Assembly (NCBI GenBank): GCA_007119005.1 | Contig: SKQM01000160.1 | Span: 1-7,025 of the forward strand | Source: Thioalkalivibrio sp. | GTDB taxonomy: Bacteria > Pseudomonadota > Gammaproteobacteria > Ectothiorhodospirales > Ectothiorhodospiraceae | DNA: 7,025 nt | Direction of reading: 5' to 3' | In this document: positions 1-7,025 of the stretch, piece by piece | Position numbering within the stretch: position 1 is the first letter of the stretch | Layout of the letters: every line of letters starts with the position of its first letter | The notes under the pieces: generated by a model | The model's input: the letters and a program-made list of their open reading frames with translations, nothing else | Database searches by the model: none | Told to the model about the DNA's origin: nothing | Program-made: the position numbers and the translations under genes

Positions 1-430
1 GGACTACCAGCAGTTGCTGCTGATCCAGGGCATGGTCGCGTCGCTGAATTTCCCGGTTCTGGTGGAAGCGGTGCCGACCGTGCGCGAGAGCGACGGACTG
101 GCGCTCAGTTCCCGGAATGGGCAGCTGTCGCCCGCCGCGCGGCTCCGCGCCCCGGAGCTATATCGCAGTCTGCGGTCCACGGCGGAGGCCTGCCTGCTCG
201 AGACCGGCCAGTGGCCGGGGATCTTCCCGGAGCTCCTCGCAAACGCCGAGGCCCGGCTGCGCGCAGCGGGTTTTCGACCGGATTACCTCAGCGTCCGGCG
301 CGCCGACGACCTGGGTGAGCCCCGTCCCGATGACCGCGATCTGATCCTGCTGGCAGCTGCCTGGCTTGACGGCGTCCGGCTGATCGATAATCTGCGCCTG
401 AAAGTCGGGAAGTTTGCCGGTCCGGAATGA
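1..430 (+). CDS. panC: Pantothenate synthetase (pantoate--beta-alanine ligase), C-terminal part
   Basis: PanC joins pantoate and beta-alanine with ATP, via a pantoyl-adenylate, to make pantothenate in the cytoplasm; this is the last step before CoA assembly. The first complete codon is at base 2, and 142 residues precede the TGA at 428-430. The visible part opens with DYQQL, matching the family's (K)D(F/Y)QQL substrate-binding segment. It continues with VPTVRESDGLALSSRNG, the hallmark active-site stretch (DGLA-SSRN), then the small C-terminal dimerisation domain with AAWLDGVRLIDN, close to the end of the E. coli protein. From the E. coli enzyme (283 aa), about 150 N-terminal residues, including the nucleotide-binding HIGH-like motif, lie left of the window. 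The tail after RLIDN is a few residues longer than in E. coli. panD follows 60 bp downstream on the same strand, so co-expression is likely. The identification is firm; only the 5' half is unseen. Confidence 0.96.
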   Translation, partial: DYQQLLLIQGMVASLNFPVLVEAVPTVRESDGLALSSRNGQLSPAARLRAPELYRSLRSTAEACLLETGQWPGIFPELLANAEARLRAAGFRPDYLSVRRADDLGEPRPDDRDLILLAAAWLDGVRLIDNLRLKVGKFAGPE

Positions 431-442
431 TTCCCTCATAAT
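414..442 (+). promoter_or_regulatory. Possible internal sigma70-type promoter ahead of panD
   Basis: TTGCCG at 414-419 (4 of 6 to TTGACA) and CATAAT at 437-442 (5 of 6 to TATAAT) are separated by exactly 17 bp and overlap the end of panC. A transcript would start near 449 and leave a leader of about 42 nt before panD. The layout is good, but this is a consensus match by eye only, and panD could simply be read through from panC. Confidence 0.35.
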
Positions 443-477
443 GCGCCGCACAATTACTGCTGACCGCAAGCGTCACC

Positions 478-481
478 GGAG
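478..481 (+). promoter_or_regulatory. Ribosome binding site of panD
   Basis: GGAG lies 9 nt before the ATG at 491. It supports 491 rather than the adjacent ATG at 494. Starting at 491 also places the self-cleavage site exactly at Gly24-Ser25, as in the characterised E. coli enzyme. Confidence 0.6.
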
Positions 482-490
482 TTTCTGCCG

Positions 491-871
491 ATGATGGTTA
501 CCCTGTTGAAGGGCAAGCTGCACAAAGCCCGAGTCACGCACTGCGAGCTCGAGTACGAGGGCTCCTGCGCGATCGATACCCGGTTGCTCGAAGCCGCCGG
601 CATCCTCCCGTTCGAGCAGATACAGATTTACAACATCGACAACGGGGAACGCTTCACCACCTACGCGATCGAGGCCGAGGCGGGTTCGGGGGTGATTTCG
701 GTGAACGGTGCTGCTGCGCACAAGGCCGCGGTCGGGCATCGGGTGATCATCTGCGCCTATGGCCAGCTCGACGCAGCCGAGGCCCGTTCGTTCACGCCCA
801 ACCTGGTCTACCTGGGTGCGGGCAACCACATCACCCATACCGGGCACAAGATTCCGGTTCAGGCCGCCTGA
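491..871 (+). CDS. panD: Aspartate 1-decarboxylase (pyruvoyl-dependent), proenzyme
   Basis: PanD converts L-aspartate to beta-alanine, the substrate that PanC needs. The product is 126 aa, the same size as E. coli PanD. It is made as a proenzyme that cuts itself between Gly24 and Ser25, seen here in YEGSCAID, leaving an N-terminal pyruvoyl group on the alpha chain. Other functional residues are present at the expected positions: Lys9, Arg54, Thr57 and Tyr58 (in ERFTTYAI), and Asn72 in the conserved SVNGAAAH loop. The C-terminus, KIPVQAA, also matches the family. It lies 60 bp after panC on the same strand, so the two steps probably share a transcript; panB would be expected upstream outside the window. 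No PanZ/PanM-type maturation factor is encoded here. Nothing is truncated or odd. Identification is essentially certain from near full-length similarity. Confidence 0.98.
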   Translation: MMVTLLKGKLHKARVTHCELEYEGSCAIDTRLLEAAGILPFEQIQIYNIDNGERFTTYAIEAEAGSGVISVNGAAAHKAAVGHRVIICAYGQLDAAEARSFTPNLVYLGAGNHITHTGHKIPVQAA

Positions 872-891
872 CCCCGCGCCCGCACCCCAAA

Positions 892-914
892 CCTCCCCCG
901 CAGCCCGGGGGAGG
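892..914. terminator. Hairpin between convergent panD and ppc, probable bidirectional terminator
   Basis: A perfect 9-bp inverted repeat, CCTCCCCCG at 892-900 and CGGGGGAGG at 906-914, encloses a 5-nt loop. It sits 20 bp after the panD stop and 34 bp after the ppc stop. Read on the minus strand, the stem is followed by TTT and then GGGG, a short U-tract. On the plus strand there is no U-tract. The position between two converging genes fits a shared terminator. The weak U-tract makes the intrinsic mechanism uncertain. Confidence 0.6.
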
Positions 915-948
915 GAGCATCGTCAGGGGTGGCGTATAGCCATCGTGC

Positions 949-3789
<2,841 letters not shown>

Positions 3790-3792
3790 GAG

Positions 3793-3806
3793 CCCCTGGA
3801 TCCCCT
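3793..3806 (-). promoter_or_regulatory. Ribosome binding region of ppc with two AGGGG motifs
   Basis: On the minus strand, AGGGG occurs twice before the ATG at 3787-3789. One copy is 12 nt away (3802-3806) and the other only 3 nt away (3793-3797). Neither spacing is ideal, so which one pairs with 16S rRNA is unclear. Together they support this start over any position further upstream. Confidence 0.45.
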
Positions 3807-3818
3807 GCGTGCACGAAC

Positions 3819-3842
3819 GGGGCCGGCTCAGTGGCCGGCCCC
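3819..3842 (-). promoter_or_regulatory. Stem-loop in the ppc leader
   Basis: GGGGCCGGC at 3819-3827 and GCCGGCCCC at 3834-3842 form a perfect 9-bp GC-only stem with a 6-nt loop. On the minus strand it ends 29 nt before the ppc start codon and about 72 nt after the glgA stop. No U-run follows, so a classical intrinsic terminator is unlikely. It could be an attenuator, a transcript-stabilising or processing element, or a weak terminator of glgA. Confidence 0.5.
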
Positions 3843-3867
3843 CGGTCTCTGACGGTTTTCGGCGGGC

Positions 3868-3873
3868 AGTATA
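3868..3873 (-). promoter_or_regulatory. Candidate -10 element of a ppc promoter
   Basis: The minus strand reads GCGCTATACTGCCCGCC, with TATACT matching 5 of 6 bases of the sigma70 -10 box. It lies 41 bp after the glgA stop. Transcription from it would start near 3861 and give a leader of about 72 nt that includes the 9-bp hairpin. No good TTGACA-like -35 is visible at spacings of 15-19, so the site is weak, activator-dependent or spurious. Confidence 0.35.
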
Positions 3874-3914
3874 GCGCAGGCTCGCCGGACGCCCTTTCCG
3901 GATCGGATCGCAGC

Positions 3915-5363
3915 TCAGGTCTTGCCCAGCAGGCTGCGGTACAGGTCCAGGTAGGCGGCGGAGCTCTGGTTCCAGCCGAAGTCGCGCACCATGCCGTTGC
4001 GCATCACCTTGCGCCAGCGCTCCTGCCCCGGTTCGTTGAACAGCCCCAGCGCCCGTTCGATCGCGCCGGTGAGCGCGGCCGCGCTCTCGGGAACGAAACA
4101 GAAGCCGGTGGCGGTCCCTTCCCGAAGGGTCACGGGGTTTGCGTCGATCACGGTGTCCACCAGGCCGCCGGTTGCGTGCACGATGGGAGGCGTCCCGTAG
4201 CGAAGGCTGTACATCTGGTTCATGCCGCAGGGTTCGAAGCGCGAGGGCATCAGGAAAGCATCCGAACCGGCCTCGATCCGGTGGGCAAGGGTCTCGTTGT
4301 AGGCGATGACCACGCTGCAGTGCTGCGGATGGGCCGCGGCGAGCGCGCGTGCGGCGTCCTCGAAGCGCCGTTCGCCGCTGCCGACCAGCGCCAGTTGCAT
4401 CCGGCCTTCCGCGAGAAACGGCGCGCATGCCTCCAGCAGCAGGTCGATCCCCTTCTGTTCGACCATCCGGCCGACATGGCCGATCAGCGGCAGGTCTTCC
4501 CGGACCGGCAGGTGCAGATCACGCTGCAGCGCAGCCTTGTTCAGCGCCTTGCCGGACAGGTCGTCCGCGCTGTAATGCGCCTCGAGATAGCCGTCACGCT
4601 CCGGGTTCCATTCGCGGTAATCGACGCCGTTCAGGATGCCGTGCAGGCTGGCCGAGCGCGCGCGCAGCACGCCGTCGAGGCCCATGCCGGACTGCGGCGC
4701 CTGGATCTCGCGCGCGTAGGTGGGTGACACGGTGGTGATCAGGTCGGAGAAGATCAGTCCGCCCTTCATGAACGACAGCAGGCCGTGAAACTCCAGGGCA
4801 TCCAGGTTCCAGAGATCCTCCGGCAGGCCCAGCGCGTGGCGGATGGATCCGGGGAACAGGCCCTGGTAGGCGAGGTTGTGGATGGTAAAGACGGTCGGCG
4901 GCCGTTGCGGGTGCCCGCGGAGGAAGACCGGCACCAGGCCGGTCTGCCAGTCGTTCAGGTGCAGGACCTGGGGTGCCCAGCCCAGCTGCGCTTCGTCTAC
5001 GGCCAGCGCCGCGACCGCCCTGGCGAACGCGGCGAAGCGATGCGGATTGTCCGGCCAGTCGCTGCCGTCCGTGGCCCGGTAGGGGTCACCATCACGTTCG
5101 AAATACATCGGCCAGTCGACCAGGTAGACCATCACCGAGGTGCCAGGGAGGTAGCCCTGAATCAGGCTCCACGGTGCATCCGCGGGTCCGGGGAGCCGGG
5201 TCGCGTCGGCCAGGCGGCTGACCGCGCGTGGGTAGGCGGGCAGCACCAGGCGGACGTCGTGGCGGCGGCGCTTCAGTGCGGCAGGCAGACTGGAGCTCAC
5301 GTCGCCGAGTCCGCCGGTCTTCGCGAGGGGGTAGGCTTCGCTGCTGGCAAACAGGATGCGCAT
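3915..5363 (-). CDS. glgA: Glycogen (starch) synthase, ADP-glucose type, GT5 family
   Basis: GlgA transfers glucose from ADP-glucose to the non-reducing end of an alpha-1,4-glucan. The product is 482 aa, against 477 in E. coli, with the GT-B double Rossmann layout. The N-terminal half carries MRILFASSEAYPLAKTGGLG, whose KTGGLGD (Lys15-Asp21) binds ADP-glucose, then HLNDWQTGLVP (135-145) and TIHNLAYQGLF (160-170). The C-terminal half has GRMVEQKG with Arg299 and Lys304, then SRFEPCGMNQMYSLRYGT with catalytic Glu377 and Cys379, then ATGGLVDTV (397-405). The frame could begin 13 codons earlier at 5402, but homology starts at the ATG at 5361-5363, which has GGAG 5 nt upstream. No glgB, glgC or glgP is visible, so this copy stands apart from a glg cluster. 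ppc follows 125 bp downstream, and pgi is divergent upstream. Confidence in the function is very high. Confidence 0.97.
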   Translation of the reverse strand: MRILFASSEAYPLAKTGGLGDVSSSLPAALKRRRHDVRLVLPAYPRAVSRLADATRLPGPADAPWSLIQGYLPGTSVMVYLVDWPMYFERDGDPYRATDGSDWPDNPHRFAAFARAVAALAVDEAQLGWAPQVLHLNDWQTGLVPVFLRGHPQRPPTVFTIHNLAYQGLFPGSIRHALGLPEDLWNLDALEFHGLLSFMKGGLIFSDLITTVSPTYAREIQAPQSGMGLDGVLRARSASLHGILNGVDYREWNPERDGYLEAHYSADDLSGKALNKAALQRDLHLPVREDLPLIGHVGRMVEQKGIDLLLEACAPFLAEGRMQLALVGSGERRFEDAARALAAAHPQHCSVVIAYNETLAHRIEAGSDAFLMPSRFEPCGMNQMYSLRYGTPPIVHATGGLVDTVIDANPVTLREGTATGFCFVPESAAALTGAIERALGLFNEPGQERWRKVMRNGMVRDFGWNQSSAAYLDLYRSLLGKT

Positions 5364-5368
5364 GGAGA

Positions 5369-5372
5369 CTCC
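5369..5372 (-). promoter_or_regulatory. Ribosome binding site of glgA
   Basis: The minus strand reads CTGGAGTCTCC immediately before the ATG, giving GGAG at a spacing of 5 nt. This decides for the start at 5363 over the longer in-frame start at 5402. The family motif KTGGLGD then lies about 15 residues in, as usual. Confidence 0.7.
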
Positions 5373-5400
5373 AGAAACGCGTTGTGTGGCCGGACCGGGC

Positions 5401-5406
5401 ATTGTA
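5401..5406 (-). promoter_or_regulatory. Candidate -10 element of the glgA promoter
   Basis: TACAAT on the minus strand (5 of 6 to TATAAT) would start transcription near 5394, about 31 nt before the glgA ATG. The upstream region around 5424-5430 is A-rich on this strand (AGAAAATGG), but there is no TTGACA-like -35. The 96-bp gap must also hold any pgi promoter. The best plus-strand candidate I see, TTGTGT at 5382 with TAGTTT at 5405, is poor. Confidence 0.3.
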
Positions 5407-5448
5407 GTTTAAGGCGTCCTGCCATTTTCTGCCCGTCGGCGCAGACCC

Positions 5449-5454
5449 GAGGAG
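5449..5454 (+). promoter_or_regulatory. Ribosome binding site of pgi
   Basis: GAGGAG lies 5 nt before the GTG at 5460, a strong Shine-Dalgarno at good spacing. It decides for a GTG start. No in-frame ATG or GTG lies closer, and the resulting N-terminus is about 5 residues longer than that of E. coli Pgi when aligned at the catalytic lysine. Confidence 0.7.
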
Positions 5455-5459
5455 CCCCC

Positions 5460-7025
5460 GTGCCGCAGTCCGAACATGCCTCTTCCCACTGGCCTCAGCT
5501 GACGGCCGCCCGCGACCGCCTCAGCGCGGTCTCCCTGCGTGAGCTGTTGGCCGGCGATCCGGACCGCGTCTGGCGCGATGTGCTGAGCGTCGGCGGTCTG
5601 CGTCTCGACTGGTCCCGCCAGCGACTCGACGCCGGGGCCTGGGAGGCGCTCTACGCATTCGCCGATGATGCCGGCTGGGCTGCCGCGTTGCGCCGCCAGT
5701 GGGAAGGGGCACACGTGAACACCACCGAGGATCGGGCGGCCCACCACATGGCCCTGCGCCTGCCGCCAGACGCCAGCTGCCGGATCGACGGCCACGAAGT
5801 CGTTCCCGACGTGCACGCGGTATTGGGTGCGATGGAGGCGCTGGTCCAGCGGGTGCACGACGGCCGCCACGTCGGCTACACGGGTCGGCCGATCCGCAGC
5901 GTGGTCAATATCGGCATCGGCGGGTCCGACCTGGGCCCGCGCATGGTGTGCGCCGCGCTGGCCGCCCACGCGGCCAGGACGGTCGAGGGAAGGCCCCTGC
6001 AGATGCACTTCGTCTCCAACGTGGACGGCACCGCGCTCGACGCGGTGCTGCGCGAGTCGGATCCGGAGACCACGCTGTTCATCATTGCGTCCAAGACCTT
6101 CGGGACCCAGGAGACCCTGACCAATGCCCGGTCGGCGCGGTCCTGGCTTCTCCGGCACACCGATCACCCGGAGGCCGTTGCGCGTCATTTCGTCGCGGTC
6201 TCCACGCACGCCGGCCGGGTCGCGGAATTCGGTATCGATACCCGCAACATGTTCGGTTTCTGGGACTGGGTCGGCGGCCGCTACTCGGTGTGGTCGGCCA
6301 TCGGGCTTTCCGTCGCGCTCTACCTCGGCATGGACGGCTTCCGGGCGTTTCTCGCGGGTGCGCATGCAATGGACCGGCACGTGCTGGAGAGCCGGGAGCC
6401 GGGGACGAACGCGGCGCTGCGCATGGCGCTGGTGGATATCTGGAACCACAATCTGCTCGGCGCCTGCGCGCGGGTCGTGCTGCCCTACGACGAGCGCCTG
6501 AAGCTCCTGCCCGCCTACCTGCAGCAGGCCGAAATGGAGAGCCTTGGGAAGGGCGTTCGTCTCGACGGCTCACCCGTGGAGCGTGACACCGGGCCGTTGG
6601 TCTGGGGGGCCGTCGGGACTGACGGCCAGCACGCTTTCTACCAGCTGCTGCACCAGGGAACGCGCTGGGAGCCGACCGAGTTCATCGGGGTGGCGCAGCC
6701 CGCGCATGCACTGCCGGGTCACCACCCGATCCTGTTGGCCAACCTGGTCGCGCAGGCGGAGGCGCTCGCTCACGGCAAGACCGCTGCCGAGGCCGCCGCG
6801 GAGATGTCCGCCGAAGGTCTTCCGGAGTCGGAAATCGCCCGGCTCGCGCCGCACCGCAGCTTCCCCGGCAACCGTCCGAGCACCCTGATCCTGCTGGAGC
6901 GGCTGGACCCGGGCAGTTTCGGGGCGCTGATCGCACTCTACGAGCACAAGATCTACCTGCTCGCGACCCTGTGGGGGATCAATGCCTTCGACCAGTGGGG
7001 CGTCGAGCTCGGCAAGCAACTGGCC
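5460..7025 (+). CDS. pgi: Glucose-6-phosphate isomerase, 3' end cut by the window
   Basis: Pgi interconverts glucose-6-phosphate and fructose-6-phosphate in glycolysis and gluconeogenesis. The open frame runs 522 codons from GTG 5460 to the window edge with no stop. It is easily missed because it has neither an ATG start nor a stop here. Landmarks follow E. coli Pgi (549 aa) throughout: NIGIGGSDLGP (150-160), SNVDGT (186-191) and SKTFGTQET (211-219) for phosphate and sugar binding, DWVGGRYSVWSAIG (269-282) as the first family signature with Arg274, QQAEMESLGKG with catalytic Glu360, GTDGQHAFYQ with His391, and FDQWGVELGKQ as the second signature with Lys519. Only about 30 C-terminal residues are missing. 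It is divergent from glgA across 96 bp. Panthothenate genes sit next to pgi directly in some gammaproteobacteria, but here glgA-ppc lies between them. Confidence 0.97.
   Translation, partial: MPQSEHASSHWPQLTAARDRLSAVSLRELLAGDPDRVWRDVLSVGGLRLDWSRQRLDAGAWEALYAFADDAGWAAALRRQWEGAHVNTTEDRAAHHMALRLPPDASCRIDGHEVVPDVHAVLGAMEALVQRVHDGRHVGYTGRPIRSVVNIGIGGSDLGPRMVCAALAAHAARTVEGRPLQMHFVSNVDGTALDAVLRESDPETTLFIIASKTFGTQETLTNARSARSWLLRHTDHPEAVARHFVAVSTHAGRVAEFGIDTRNMFGFWDWVGGRYSVWSAIGLSVALYLGMDGFRAFLAGAHAMDRHVLESREPGTNAALRMALVDIWNHNLLGACARVVLPYDERLKLLPAYLQQAEMESLGKGVRLDGSPVERDTGPLVWGAVGTDGQHAFYQLLHQGTRWEPTEFIGVAQPAHALPGHHPILLANLVAQAEALAHGKTAAEAAAEMSAEGLPESEIARLAPHRSFPGNRPSTLILLERLDPGSFGALIALYEHKIYLLATLWGINAFDQWGVELGKQLA

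Noticed and set aside
463..475. Short imperfect palindrome GACCGCAAGCGTC upstream of panD
   Set aside because: Only three outer pairs form before mismatches, too weak to call an operator or hairpin.
3790..4428. Open extension of the ppc frame, 213 codons upstream of the chosen start
   Set aside because: It overlaps the 3' part of glgA out of frame on the same strand, has Arg/Pro-rich low-information translation and no homology. PPC similarity and the AGGGG motifs place the start at 3789.
5364..5402. Longer glgA start, 13 codons upstream at 5402
   Set aside because: The extra residues are not family-like, the start would fall in the candidate -10 box, and the internal ATG at 5361-5363 has a good GGAG.
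5428..5445. 5-bp inverted repeat TCTGC/GCAGA in the pgi leader
   Set aside because: A short stem with an 8-nt loop is expected by chance in a region like this and does not mask the GAGGAG.
5409..6586. Open frames at 5409-6449 (-) and 5699-6586 (+) of about 300-350 codons
   Set aside because: Both are shadows of pgi. Their translations are Arg/Gly/Pro-rich and resemble no family, whereas the pgi frame aligns along its whole length.

Overview
The window is a GC-rich (by eye roughly two thirds G+C) bacterial chromosome segment carrying five densely packed housekeeping genes of central and cofactor metabolism. I see no mobile element, CRISPR array, RNA gene, toxin or defence gene. Protein signatures and the panC-panD...pgi arrangement suggest a gammaproteobacterium. 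The panB-panC-panD-pgi order is known from Pseudomonas. The high GC content and the non-enteric PEP carboxylase would suit a Chromatiales/Ectothiorhodospiraceae-like or similar lineage, but that placement is inference.

Layout. Bases 1-430 (+) hold the C-terminal half of panC (pantothenate synthetase), cut by the window edge. Bases 491-871 (+) hold a complete panD (aspartate 1-decarboxylase). A 77-bp convergent gap follows and contains a 9-bp GC-rich hairpin that probably acts as a terminator. Bases 949-3789 (-) hold a complete ppc (PEP carboxylase, 946 aa). Upstream of ppc on the same strand, a 125-bp gap has a TATACT -10-like box and a perfect 9-bp stem-loop close to the ppc start. Bases 3915-5363 (-) hold a complete glgA (glycogen/starch synthase, 482 aa). 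A 96-bp divergent gap separates glgA from pgi (glucose-6-phosphate isomerase, +). pgi starts at a GTG at 5460 and runs off the right edge, lacking only about the last 30 residues.

How the genes fit together. PanD makes beta-alanine from aspartate, and PanC joins it to pantoate to give pantothenate, the CoA precursor. PEP carboxylase refills oxaloacetate, and hence aspartate, from PEP. Pgi interconverts glucose-6-P and fructose-6-P, and GlgA polymerises ADP-glucose into glycogen. The glgA-ppc pair therefore sits at two exits of the same carbon pool, storage and anaplerosis. It lies in the opposite orientation between panD and pgi, two genes that are direct neighbours in some relatives.

All five genes look intact where visible, with catalytic residues in place. 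This is an ordinary core-genome region. The points worth a second look are modest: the inverted glgA-ppc pair within a pan-pgi synteny block, the hairpin leader of ppc, and the PEP carboxylase variant. I found no evidence of an undescribed system.
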